Assembly: GCF_017916325.1 (NCBI RefSeq)
Contig: NC_090162.1
Span: 1,001,001 to 1,065,000, forward strand
DNA from: Leishmania martiniquensis
Taxonomy: Eukaryota > Euglenozoa > Kinetoplastea > Trypanosomatida > Trypanosomatidae
Reading direction: 5' to 3'
Length of the DNA stretch: 64,000 nt
Positions 10,449 through 23,400 of this stretch are shown here, in pieces. The notes beneath the pieces are model-generated. The model did not search any database, was not told the origin of the DNA, and was given only the letters and a program-made list of their open reading frames with translations. Position 1 is the first letter of the stretch. The number at the start of each line of letters is the position of its first letter. Both the position numbers and the translations under genes were made by a program.

Positions 10449-13400
10449 ATTCCCTCTTCGCGGCCCGTGCCGGCCTCCCCTTATTGCGGTCTGGTGCTCC
10501 AGTATTCGATATTCCCTCTTCGCGGCCCGTGCCGGCCTCCCCTTATTGCGGTCTGGTGCTCCAGTATTCGATATTCCCTCTTCGCGGCCCGTGCCGGCCT
10601 CCCCTTATTGCGGTCTGGTGCTCCAGTATTCGATATTCCCTCTTCGCGGCCCGTGCCGGCCTCCCCTTATTGCGGTCTGGTGCTCCAGTATTCGATATTC
10701 CCTCTTCGCGGCCCGTGCCGGCCTCCCCTTATTGCGGTCTGGTGCTCCAGTATTCGATATTCCCTCTTCGCGGCCCGTGCCGGCCTCCCCTTATTGCGGT
10801 CTGGTGCTCCAGTATTCGATATTCCTCTTCGCGGCCCGTGCCGGCCTCCCCTTATTGCGGTCTGGTGCTCCAGTATTCGATATTCCCTCTTCGCGGCCCG
10901 TGCCGGCCTCCCCTTATTGCGGTCTGGTGCTCCAGTATTCGATATTCCCTCTTCGCGGCCCGTGCCGGCCTCCCCTTATTGCGGTCTGGTGCTCCAGTAT
11001 TCGATATTCCCTCTTCGCGGCCCGTGCCGGCCTCCCCTTATTGCGGTCTGGTGCTCCAGTATTCGATATTCCCTCTTCGCGGCCCGTGCCGGCCTCCCCT
11101 TATTGCGGTCTGGTGCTCCAGTATTCGATATTCCTCTTCGCGGCCCGTGCCGGCCTCCCCTTATTGCGGTCTGGTGCTCCAGTATTCGATATTCCCTCTT
11201 CGCGGCCCGTGCCGGCCTCCCCTTATTGCGGTCTGGTGCTCCAGTATTCGATATTCCTCTTCGCGGCCCGTGCCGGCCTCCCCTTATTGCGGTCTGGTGC
11301 TCCAGTATTCGATATTCCCTCTTCGCGGCCCGTGCCGGCCTCCCCTTATTGCGGTCTGGTGCTCCAGTATTCGATATTCCCTCTTCGCGGCCCGTGCCGG
11401 CCTCCCCTTATTGCGGTCTGGTGCTCCAGTATTCGATATTCCCTCTTCGCGGCCCGTGCCGGCCTCCCCTTATTGCGGTCTGGTGCTCCAGTATTCGATA
11501 TTCCCTCTTCGCGGCCCGTGCCGGCCTCCCCTTATTGCGGTCTGGTGCTCCAGTATTCGATATTCCCTCTTCGCGGCCCGTGCCGGCCTCCCCTTATTGC
11601 GGTCTGGTGCTCCAGTATTCGATATTCCCTCTTCGCGGCCCGTGCCGGCCTCCCCTTATTGCGGTCTGGTGCTCCAGTATTCGATATTCCCTCTTCGCGG
11701 CCCGTGCCGGCCTCCCTTATTGCGGTCTGGTGCTCCAGTATTCGATATTCCCTCTTCGCGGCCCGTGCCGGCCTCCCCTTATTGCGGTCTGGTGCTCCAG
11801 TATTCGATATTCCCTCTTCGCGGCCCGTGCCGGCCTCCCTTATTGCGGTCTGGTGCTCCAGTATTCGATATTCCCTCTTCGCGGCCCGTGCCGGCCTCCC
11901 CTTATTGCGGTCTGGTGCTCCAGTATTCGATATTCCCTCTTCGCGGCCCGTGCCGGCCTCCCCTTATTGCGGTCTGGTGCTCCAGTATTCGATATTCCCT
12001 CTTCGCGGCCCGTGCCGGCCTCCCCTTATTGCGGTCTGGTGCTCCAGTATTCGATATTCCCTCTTCGCGGCCCGTGCCGGCCTCCCCTTATTGCGGTCTG
12101 GTGCTCCAGTATTCGATATTCCCTCTTCACGGCCCGTGCCGGCCTCCCCTTATTGCGGTCTGGTGCTCCAGTATTCGATATTCCCTCTTCGCGGCCCGTG
12201 CCGGCCTCCCCTTATTGCGGTCTGGTGCTCCAGTATTCGATATTCCCTCTTCGCGGCCCGTGCCGGCCTCCCTTATTGCGGTCTGGTGCTCCAGTATTCG
12301 ATATTCCCTCTTCGCGGCCCGTGCCGGCCTCCCCTTATTGCGGTCTGGTGCTCCAGTATTCGATATTCCCTCTTCGCGGCCCGTGCCGGCCTCCCCTTAT
12401 TGCGGTCTGGTGCTCCAGTATTCGATATTCCCTCTTCGCGGCCCGTGCCGGCCTCCCCTTATTGCGGTCTGGTGCTCCAGTATTCGATATTCCCTCTTCG
12501 CGGCCCGTGCCGGCCTCCCCTTATTGCGGTCTGGTGCTCCAGTATTCGATATTCCCTCTTCGCGGCCCGTGCCGGCCTCCCCTTATTGCGGTCTGGTGCT
12601 CCAGTATTCGATATTCCCTCTTCGCGGCCCGTGCCGGCCTCCCCTTATTGCGGTCTGGTGCTCCAGTATTCGATATTCCCTCTTCGCGGCCCGTGCCGGC
12701 CTCCCTTATTGCGGTCTGGTGCTCCAGTATTCGATATTCCCTCTTCGCGGCCCGTGCCGGCCTCCCCTTATTGCGGTCTGGTGCTCCAGTATTCGATATT
12801 CCCTCTTCGCGGCCCGTGCCGGCCTCCCCTTATTGCGGTCTGGTGCTCCAGTATTCGATATTCCCTCTTCGCGGCCCGTGCCGGCCTCCCCTTATTGCGG
12901 TCTGGTGCTCCAGTATTCGATATTCCCTCTTCGCGGCCCGTGCCGGCCTCCCCTTATTGCGGTCTGGTGCTCCAGTATTCGATATTCCCTCTTCGCGGCC
13001 CGTGCCGGCCTCCCCTTATTGCGGTCTGGTGCTCCAGTATTCGATATTCCCTCTTCGCGGCCCGTGCCGGCCTCCCTTATTGCGGTCTGGTGCTCCAGTA
13101 TTCGATATTCCCTCTTCGCGGCCCGTGCCGGCCTCCCCTTATTGCGGTCTGGTGCTCCAGTATTCGATATTCCCTCTTCGCGGCCCGTGCCGGCCTCCCC
13201 TTATTGCGGTCTGGTGCTCCAGTATTCGATATTCCCTCTTCGCGGCCCGTGCCGGCCTCCCCTTATTGCGGTCTGGTGCTCCAGTATTCGATATTCCCTC
13301 TTCGCGGCCCGTGCCGGCCTCCCCTTATTGCGGTCTGGTGCTCCAGTATTCGATATTCCCTTTCGCGGCCCGTGCCGGCCTCCCCTTATTGCGGTCTGGT

Positions 13401-13848
13401 GCTCCAGTATTCGATATTCCCTCTTCGCGGCCCGTGCCGGCCTCCCCTTATTGCGGTCTGGTGCTCCAGTATTCGATATTCCCTCTTCGCGGCCCGTGCC
13501 GGCCTCCCCTTATTGCGGTCTGGTGCTCCAGTATTCGATATTCCCTCTTCGCGGCCCGTGCCGGCCTCCCTTATTGCGGTCTGGTGCTCCAGTATTCGAT
13601 ATTCCCTCTTCGCGGCCCGTGCCGGCCTCCCCTTATTGCGGTCTGGTGCTCCAGTATTCGATATTCCCTCTTCGCGGCCCGTGCCGGCCTCCCCTTATTG
13701 CGGTCTGGTGCTCCAGTATTCGATATTCCCTCTTCGCGGCCCGTGCCGGCCTCCCCTTATTGCGGTCTGGTGCTCCAGTATTCGATATTCCCTCTTCGCG
13801 GCCCGTGCCGGCCTCCCCTTATTGCGGTCTGGTGCTCCAGTATTCGAT

Positions 13849-13971
13849 ATTCCCTCTTCGCGGCCCGTGCCGACCTCCCCTTATTGCGGTCTGGTGCTCC
13901 AGTATTCGATATTCCTCTTCGCGGCCCGTGCCGACCTCACCTTATTGCGGTCTGGTGCTCCAGTATTCGAT
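13849..13971 (+). repeat. Variant pair with A at unit position 25
   Basis: Both units (starts 13849 and 13911) read GCCGACC instead of GCCGGCC, destroying the GCCGGC palindrome. The second also has A at position 30 (CTCACC) and one C lost from the first run. Adjacent copies sharing a rare change suggest local duplication. Confidence 0.7.
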
Positions 13972-14343
13972 ATTCCCTCTTCGCGGCCCGTGCCGGCCTC
14001 CCCTTATTGCGGTCTGGTGCTCCAGTATTCGATATTCCCTCTTCGCGGCCCGTGCCGGCCTCCCCTTATTGCGGTCTGGTGCTCCAGTATTCGATATTCC
14101 CTCTTCGCGGCCCGTGCCGGCCTCCCCTTATTGCGGTCTGGTGCTCCAGTATTCGATATTCCCTCTTCGCGGCCCGTGCCGGCCTCCCCTTATTGCGGTC
14201 TGGTGCTCCAGTATTCGATATTCCCTCTTCGCGGCCCGTGCCGGCCTCCCCTTATTGCGGTCTGGTGCTCCAGTATTCGATATTCCCTCTTCGCGGCCCG
14301 TGCCGGCCTCCCCTTATTGCGGTCTGGTGCTCCAGTATTCGAT

Positions 14344-14466
14344 ATTCCTCTTCGCGGCCCGTGTCGGCCTCCCCTTATTGCGGTCTGGTGCTCCAGTATT
14401 CGATATTCCCTCTTCGCGGCCCGTGTCGGCCTCCCCTTATTGCGGTCTGGTGCTCCAGTATTCGAT
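14344..14466 (+). repeat. Adjacent pair with T at unit position 22
   Basis: Two neighbouring units (starts 14344 and 14405) both read GTGTCGG instead of GTGCCGG. The same change recurs in single units near 19360, 43935, 48870 and 55098. The first unit of the pair is 61 bp. Confidence 0.7.
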
Positions 14467-17400
14467 ATTCCCTCTTCGCGGCCCGTGCCGGCCTCCCCTT
14501 ATTGCGGTCTGGTGCTCCAGTATTCGATATTCCCTCTTCGCGGCCCGTGCCGGCCTCCCCTTATTGCGGTCTGGTGCTCCAGTATTCGATATTCCCTCTT
14601 CGCGGCCCGTGCCGGCCTCCCCTTATTGCGGTCTGGTGCTCCAGTATTCGATATTCCCTCTTCGCGGCCCGTGCCGGCCTCCCCTTATTGCGGTCTGGTG
14701 CTCCAGTATTCGATATTCCTCTTCGCGGCCCGTGCCGGCCTCCCCTTATTGCGGTCTGGTGCTCCAGTATTCGATATTCCTCTTCGCGGCCCGTGCCGGC
14801 CTCCCTTATTGCGGTCTGGTGCTCCAGTATTCGATATTCCCTCTTCGCGGCCCGTGCCGGCCTCCCTTATTGCGGTCTGGTGCTCCAGTATTCGATATTC
14901 CCTCTTCGCGGCCCGTGCCGGCCTCCCTTATTGCGGTCTGGTGCTCCAGTATTCGATATTCCCTCTTCGCGGCCCGTGCCGGCCTCCCCTTATTGCGGTC
15001 TGGTGCTCCAGTATTCGATATTCCCTCTTCGCGGCCCGTGCCGGCCTCCCCTTATTGCGGTCTGGTGCTCCAGTATTCGATATTCCCTCTTCGCGGCCCG
15101 TGCCGGCCTCCCCTTATTGCGGTCTGGTGCTCCAGTATTCGATATTCCCTCTTCGCGGCCCGTGCCGGCCTCCCTTATTGCGGTCTGGTGCTCCAGTATT
15201 CGATATTCCCTCTTCGCGGCCCGTGCCGGCCTCCCCTTATTGCGGTCTGGTGCTCCAGTATTCGATATTCCTCTTCGCGGCCCGTGCCGGCCTCCCCTTA
15301 TTGCGGTCTGGTGCTCCAGTATTCGATATTCCTCTTCGCGGCCCGTGCCGGCCTCCCCTTATTGCGGTCTGGTGCTCCAGTATTCGATATTCCCTCTTCG
15401 CGGCCCGTGCCGGCCTCCCCTTATTGCGGTCTGGTGCTCCAGTATTCGATATTCCCTCTTCGCGGCCCGTGCCGGCCTCCCCTTATTGCGGTCTGGTGCT
15501 CCAGTATTCGATATTCCCTCTTCGCGGCCCGTGCCGGCCTCCCCTTATTGCGGTCTGGTGCTCCAGTATTCGATATTCCCTCTTCGCGGCCCGTGCCGGC
15601 CTCCCCTTATTGCGGTCTGGTGCTCCAGTATTCGATATTCCTCTTCGCGGCCCGTGCCGGCCTCCCCTTATTGCGGTCTGGTGCTCCAGTATTCGATATT
15701 CCTCTTCGCGGCCCGTGCCGGCCTCCCCTTATTGCGGTCTGGTGCTCCAGTATTCGATATTCCCTCTTCGCGGCCCGTGCCGGCCTCCCCTTATTGCGGT
15801 CTGGTGCTCCAGTATTCGATATTCCCTCTTCGCGGCCCGTGCCGGCCTCCCCTTATTGCGGTCTGGTGCTCCAGTATTCGATATTCCCTCTTCGCGGCCC
15901 GTGCCGGCCTCCCTTATTGCGGTCTGGTGCTCCAGTATTCGATATTCCCTCTTCGCGGCCCGTGCCGGCCTCCCCTTATTGCGGTCTGGTGCTCCAGTAT
16001 TCGATATTCCCTCTTCGCGGCCCGTGCCGGCCTCCCTTATTGCGGTCTGGTGCTCCAGTATTCGATATTCCCTCTTCGCGGCCCGTGCCGGCCTCCCCTT
16101 ATTGCGGTCTGGTGCTCCAGTATTCGATATTCCCTCTTCGCGGCCCGTGCCGGCCTCCCCTTATTGCGGTCTGGTGCTCCAGTATTCGATATTCCCTCTT
16201 CGCGGCCCGTGCCGGCCTCCCCTTATTGCGGTCTGGTGCTCCAGTATTCGATATTCCTCTTCGCGGCCCGTGCCGGCCTCCCCTTATTGCGGTCTGGTGC
16301 TCCAGTATTCGATATTCCCTCTTCGCGGCCCGTGCCGGCCTCCCCTTATTGCGGTCTGGTGCTCCAGTATTCGATATTCCTCTTCGCGGCCCGTGCCGGC
16401 CTCCCCTTATTGCGGTCTGGTGCTCCAGTATTCGATATTCCTCTTCGCGGCCCGTGCCGGCCTCCCTTATTGCGGTCTGGTGCTCCAGTATTCGATATTC
16501 CCTCTTCGCGGCCCGTGCCGGCCTCCCCTTATTGCGGTCTGGTGCTCCAGTATTCGATATTCCCTCTTCGCGGCCCGTGCCGGCCTCCCTTATTGCGGTC
16601 TGGTGCTCCAGTATTCGATATTCCCTCTTCGCGGCCCGTGCCGGCCTCCCCTTATTGCGGTCTGGTGCTCCAGTATTCGATATTCCCTCTTCGCGGCCCG
16701 TGCCGGCCTCCCCTTATTGCGGTCTGGTGCTCCAGTATTCGATATTCCATCTTCGCGGCCCGTGCCGGCCTCCCCTTATTGCGGTCTGGTGCTCCAGTAT
16801 TCGATATTCCCTCTTCGCGGCCCGTGCCGGCCTCCCCTTATTGCGGTCTGGTGCTCCAGTATTCGATATTCCCTCTTCGCGGCCCGTGCCGGCCTCCCCT
16901 TATTGCGGTCTGGTGCTCCAGTATTCGATATTCCCTCTTCGCGGCCCGTGCCGGCCTCCCCTTATTGCGGTCTGGTGCTCCAGTATTCGATATTCCCTCT
17001 TCGCGGCCCGTGCCGGCCTCCCCTTATTGCGGTCTGGTGCTCCAGTATTCGATATTCCTCTTCGCGGCCCGTGCCGGCCTCCCCTTATTGCGGTCTGGTG
17101 CTCCAGTATTCGATATTCCCTCTTCGCGGCCCGTGCCGGCCTCCCTTATTGCGGTCTGGTGCTCCAGTATTCGATATTCCCTCTTCGCGGCCCGTGCCGG
17201 CCTCCCCTTATTGCGGTCTGGTGCTCCAGTATTCGATATTCCCTCTTCGCGGCCCGTGCCGGCCTCCCCTTATTGCGGTCTGGTGCTCCAGTATTCGATA
17301 TTCCCTCTTCGCGGCCCGTGCCGGCCTCCCTTATTGCGGTCTGGTGCTCCAGTATTCGATATTCCCTCTTCGCGGCCCGTGCCGGCCTCCCCTTATTGCG

Positions 17401-20400
17401 GTCTGGTGCTCCAGTATTCGATATTCCTCTTCGCGGCCCGTGCCGGCCTCCCTTATTGCGGTCTGGTGCTCCAGTATTCGATATTCCCTCTTCGCGGCCC
17501 GTGCCGGCCTCCCCTTATTGCGGTCTGGTGCTCCAGTATTCGATATTCCTCTTCGCGGCCCGTGCCGGCCTCCCCTTATTGCGGTCTGGTGCTCCAGTAT
17601 TCGATATTCCCTCTTCGCGGCCCGTGCCGGCCTCCCCTTATTGCGGTCTGGTGCTCCAGTATTCGATATTCCCTCTTCGCGGCCCGTGCCGGCCTCCCCT
17701 TATTGCGGTCTGGTGCTCCAGTATTCGATATTCCCTCTTCGCGGCCCGTGCCGGCCTCCCCTTATTGCGGTCTGGTGCTCCAGTATTCGATATTCCCTCT
17801 TCGCGGCCCGTGCCGGCCTCCCTTATTGCGGTCTGGTGCTCCAGTATTCGATATTCCTCTTCGCGGCCCGTGCCGGCCTCCCCTTATTGCGGTCTGGTGC
17901 TCCAGTATTCGATATTCCCTCTTCGCGGCCCGTGCCGGCCTCCCCTTATTGCGGTCTGGTGCTCCAGTATTCGATATTCCCTCTTCGCGGCCCGTGCCGG
18001 CCTCCCTTATTGCGGTCTGGTGCTCCAGTATTCGATATTCCCTCTTCGCGGCCCGTGCCGGCCTCCCCTTATTGCGGTCTGGTGCTCCAGTATTCGATAT
18101 TCCCTCTTCGCGGCCCGTGCCGGCCTCCCTTATTGCGGTCTGGTGCTCCAGTATTCGATATTCCCTCTTCGCGGCCCGTGCCGGCCTCCCCTTATTGCGG
18201 TCTGGTGCTCCAGTATTCGATATTCCCTCTTCGCGGCCCGTGCCGGCCTCCCCTTATTGCGGTCTGGTGCTCCAGTATTCGATATTCCCTCTTCGCGGCC
18301 CGTGCCGGCCTCCCCTTATTGCGGTCTGGTGCTCCAGTATTCGATATTCCCTCTTCGCGGCCCGTGCCGGCCTCCCCTTATTGCGGTCTGGTGCTCCAGT
18401 ATTCGATATTCCCTCTTCGCGGCCCGTGCCGGCCTCCCCTTATTGCGGTCTGGTGCTCCAGTATTCGATATTCCCTCTTCGCGGCCCGTGCCGGCCTCCC
18501 CTTATTGCGGTCTGGTGCTCCAGTATTCGATATTCCCTCTTCGCGGCCCGTGCCGGCCTCCCCTTATTGCGGTCTGGTGCTCCAGTATTCGATATTCCCT
18601 CTTCGCGGCCCGTGCCGGCCTCCCCTTATTGCGGTCTGGTGCTCCAGTATTCGATATTCCCTCTTCGCGGCCCGTGCCGGCCTCCCTTATTGCGGTCTGG
18701 TGCTCCAGTATTCGATATTCCCTCTTCGCGGCCCGTGCCGGCCTCCCCTTATTGCGGTCTGGTGCTCCAGTATTCGATATTCCCTCTTCGCGGCCCGTGC
18801 CGGCCTCCCCTTATTGCGGTCTGGTGCTCCAGTATTCGATATTCCCTCTTCGCGGCCCGTGCCGGCCTCCCCTTATTGCGGTCTGGTGCTCCAGTATTCG
18901 ATATTCCCTCTTCGCGGCCCGTGCCGGCCTCCCCTTATTGCGGTCTGGTGCTCCAGTATTCGATATTCCCTCTTCGCGGCCCGTGCCGGCCTCCCCTTAT
19001 TGCGGTCTGGTGCTCCAGTATTCGATATTCCCTCTTCGCGGCCCGTGCCGGCCTCCCCTTATTGCGGTCTGGTGCTCCAGTATTCGATATTCCTCTTCGC
19101 GGCCCGTGCCGGCCTCCCCTTATTGCGGTCTGGTGCTCCAGTATTCGATATTCCCTCTTCGCGGCCCGTGCCGGCCTCCCCTTATTGCGGTCTGGTGCTC
19201 CAGTATTCGATATTCCCTCTTCGCGGCCCGTGCCGGCCTCCCCTTATTGCGGTCTGGTGCTCCAGTATTCGATATTCCCTCTTCGCGGCCCGTGCCGGCC
19301 TCCCCTTATTGCGGTCTGGTGCTCCAGTATTCGATATTCCCTCTTCGCGGCCCGTGTCGGCCTCCCTTATTGCGGTCTGGTGCTCCAGTATTCGATATTC
19401 CCTCTTCGCGGCCCGTGCCGGCCTCCCCTTATTGCGGTCTGGTGCTCCAGTATTCGATATTCCCTCTTCGCGGCCCGTGCCGGCCTCCCCTTATTGCGGT
19501 CTGGTGCTCCAGTATTCGATATTCCCTCTTCGCGGCCCGTGCCGGCCTCCCTTATTGCGGTCTGGTGCTCCAGTATTCGATATTCCCTCTTCGCGGCCCG
19601 TGCCGGCCTCCCCTTATTGCGGTCTGGTGCTCCAGTATTCGATATTCCCTCTTCGCGGCCCGTGCCGGCCTCCCCTTATTGCGGTCTGGTGCTCCAGTAT
19701 TCGATATTCCCTCTTCGCGGCCCGTGCCGGCCTCCCCTTATTGCGGTCTGGTGCTCCAGTATTCGATATTCCCTCTTCGCGGCCCGTGCCGGCCTCCCCT
19801 TATTGCGGTCTGGTGCTCCAGTATTCGATATTCCCTCTTCGCGGCCCGTGCCGGCCTCCCCTTATTGCGGTCTGGTGCTCCAGTATTCGATATTCCCTCT
19901 TCGCGGCCCGTGCCGGCCTCCCCTTATTGCGGTCTGGTGCTCCAGTATTCGATATTCCCTCTTCGCGGCCCGTGCCGGCCTCCCCTTATTGCGGTCTGGT
20001 GCTCCAGTATTCGATATTCCCTCTTCGCGGCCCGTGCCGGCCTCCCCTTATTGCGGTCTGGTGCTCCAGTATTCGATATTCCCTTTTCGCGGCCCGTGCC
20101 GGCCTCCCCTTATTGCGGTCTGGTGCTCCAGTATTCGATATTCCCTCTTCGCGGCCCGTGCCGGCCTCCCCTTATTGCGGTCTGGTGCTCCAGTATTCGA
20201 TATTCCCTCTTCGCGGCCCGTGCCGGCCTCCCTTATTGCGGTCTGGTGCTCCAGTATTCGATATTCCCTCTTCGCGGCCCGTGCCGGCCTCCCCTTATTG
20301 CGGTCTGGTGCTCCAGTATTCGATATTCCCTCTTCGCGGCCCGTGCCGGCCTCCCCTTATTGCGGTCTGGTGCTCCAGTATTCGATATTCCCTCTTCGCG

Positions 20401-23400
20401 GCCCGTGCCGGCCTCCCCTTATTGCGGTCTGGTGCTCCAGTATTCGATATTCCCTCTTCGCGGCCCGTGCCGGCCTCCCCTTATTGCGGTCTGGTGCTCC
20501 AGTATTCGATATTCCCTCTTCGCGGCCCGTGCCGGCCTCCCCTTATTGCGGTCTGGTGCTCCAGTATTCGATATTCCCTCTTCGCGGCCCGTGCCGGCCT
20601 CCCCTTATTGCGGTCTGGTGCTCCAGTATTCGATATTCCCTCTTCGCGGCCCGTGCCGGCCTCCCCTTATTGCGGTCTGGTGCTCCAGTATTCGATATTC
20701 CCTCTTCGCGGCCCGTGCCGGCCTCCCCTTATTGCGGTCTGGTGCTCCAGTATTCGATATTCCCTCTTCGCGGCCCGTGCCGGCCTCCCCTTATTGCGGT
20801 CTGGTGCTCCAGTATTCGATATTCCCTCTTCGCGGCCCGTGCCGGCCTCCCCTTATTGCGGTCTGGTGCTCCAGTATTCGATATTCCCTCTTCGCGGCCC
20901 GTGCCGGCCTCCCCTTATTGCGGTCTGGTGCTCCAGTATTCGATATTCCCTCTTCGCGGCCCGTGCCGGCCTCCCCTTATTGCGGTCTGGTGCTCCAGTA
21001 TTCGATATTCCCTCTTCGCGGCCCGTGCCGGCCTCCCCTTATTGCGGTCTGGTGCTCCAGTATTCGATATTCCCTCTTCGCGGCCCGTGCCGGCCTCCCC
21101 TTATTGCGGTCTGGTGCTCCAGTATTCGATATTCCCTCTTCGCGGCCCGTGCCGGCCTCCCCTTATTGCGGTCTGGTGCTCCAGTATTCGATATTCCCTC
21201 TTCGCGGCCCGTGCCGGCCTCCCCTTATTGCGGTCTGGTGCTCCAGTATTCGATATTCCCTCTTCGCGGCCCGTGCCGGCCTCCCCTTATTGCGGTCTGG
21301 TGCTCCAGTATTCGATATTCCCTCTTCGCGGCCCGTGCCGGCCTCCCTTATTGCGGTCTGGTGCTCCAGTATTCGATATTCCCTCTTCGCGGCCCGTGCC
21401 GGCCTCCCCTTATTGCGGTCTGGTGCTCCAGTATTCGATATTCCCTCTTCGCGGCCCGTGCCGGCCTCCCCTTATTGCGGTCTGGTGCTCCAGTATTCGA
21501 TATTCCCTCTTCGCGGCCCGTGCCGGCCTCCCCTTATTGCGGTCTGGTGCTCCAGTATTCGATATTCCCTCTTCGCGGCCCGTGCCGGCCTCCCCTTATT
21601 GCGGTCTGGTGCTCCAGTATTCGATATTCCCTCTTCGCGGCCCGTGCCGGCCTCCCCTTATTGCGGTCTGGTGCTCCAGTATTCGATATTCCCTCTTCGC
21701 GGCCCGTGCCGGCCTCCCCTTATTGCGGTCTGGTGCTCCAGTATTCGATATTCCCTCTTCGCGGCCCGTGCCGGCCTCCCTTATTGCGGTCTGGTGCTCC
21801 AGTATTCGATATTCCCTCTTCGCGGCCCGTGCCGGCCTCCCCTTATTGCGGTCTGGTGCTCCAGTATTCGATATTCCCTCTTCGCGGCCCGTGCCGGCCT
21901 CCCTTATTGCGGTCTGGTGCTCCAGTATTCGATATTCCCTCTTCGCGGCCCGTGCCGGCCTCCCCTTATTGCGGTCTGGTGCTCCAGTATTCGATATTCC
22001 CTCTTCGCGGCCCGTGCCGGCCTCCCCTTATTGCGGTCTGGTGCTCCAGTATTCGATATTCCCTCTTCGCGGCCCGTGCCGGCCTCCCCTTATTGCGGTC
22101 TGGTGCTCCAGTATTCGATATTCCCTCTTCGCGGCCCGTGCCGGCCTCCCCTTATTGCGGTCTGGTGCTCCAGTATTCGATATTCCCTCTTCGCGGCCCG
22201 TGCCGGCCTCCCTTATTGCGGTCTGGTGCTCCAGTATTCGATATTCCCTCTTCGCGGCCCGTGCCGGCCTCCCCTTATTGCGGTCTGGTGCTCCAGTATT
22301 CGATATTCCCTCTTCGCGGCCCGTGCCGGCCTCCCCTTATTGCGGTCTGGTGCTCCAGTATTCGATATTCCCTCTTCGCGGCCCGTGCCGGCCTCCCTTA
22401 TTGCGGTCTGGTGCTCCAGTATTCGATATTCCCTCTTCGCGGCCCGTGCCGGCCTCCCTTATTGCGGTCTGGTGCTCCAGTATTCGATATTCCCTCTTCG
22501 CGGCCCGTGCCGGCCTCCCCTTATTGCGGTCTGGTGCTCCAGTATTCGATATTCCCTCTTCGCGGCCCGTGCCGGCCTCCCCTTATTGCGGTCTGGTGCT
22601 CCAGTATTCGATATTCCCTCTTCGCGGCCCGTGCCGGCCTCCCCTTATTGCGGTCTGGTGCTCCAGTATTCGATATTCCCTCTTCGCGGCCCGTGCCGGC
22701 CTCCCCTTATTGCGGTCTGGTGCTCCAGTATTCGATATTCCCTCTTCGCGGCCCGTGCCGGCCTCCCCTTATTGCGGTCTGGTGCTCCAGTATTCGATAT
22801 TCCCTCTTCGCGGCCCGTGCCGGCCTCCCCTTATTGCGGTCTGGTGCTCCAGTATTCGATATTCCCTCTTCGCGGCCCGTGCCGGCCTCCCCTTATTGCG
22901 GTCTGGTGCTCCAGTATTCGATATTCCCTCTTCGCGGCCCGTGCCGGCCTCCCCTTATTGCGGTCTGGTGCTCCAGTATTCGATATTCCCTCTTCGCGGC
23001 CCGTGCCGGCCTCCCCTTATTGCGGTCTGGTGCTCCAGTATTCGATATTCCCTCTTCGCGGCCCGTGCCGGCCTCCCCTTATTGCGGTCTGGTGCTCCAG
23101 TATTCGATATTCCCTTTTCGCGGCCCGTGCCGGCCTCCCCTTATTGCGGTCTGGTGCTCCAGTATTCGATATTCCCTCTTCGCGGCCCGTGCCGGCCTCC
23201 CCTTATTGCGGTCTGGTGCTCCAGTATTCGATATTCCCTCTTCGCGGCCCGTGCCGGCCTCCCCTTATTGCGGTCTGGTGCTCCAGTATTCGATATTCCC
23301 TTTTCACGGCCCGTGCCGGCCTCCCCTTATTGCGGTCTGGTGCTCCAGTATTCGATATTCCCTCTTCGCGGCCCGTGCCGGCCTCCCCTTATTGCGGTCT

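Noticed and set aside
16744..16806. Minus-strand ATG created by C-to-A at unit position 6
   Set aside because: The change is a single unit variant and the resulting minus-strand frame meets a TAA within the following few units.
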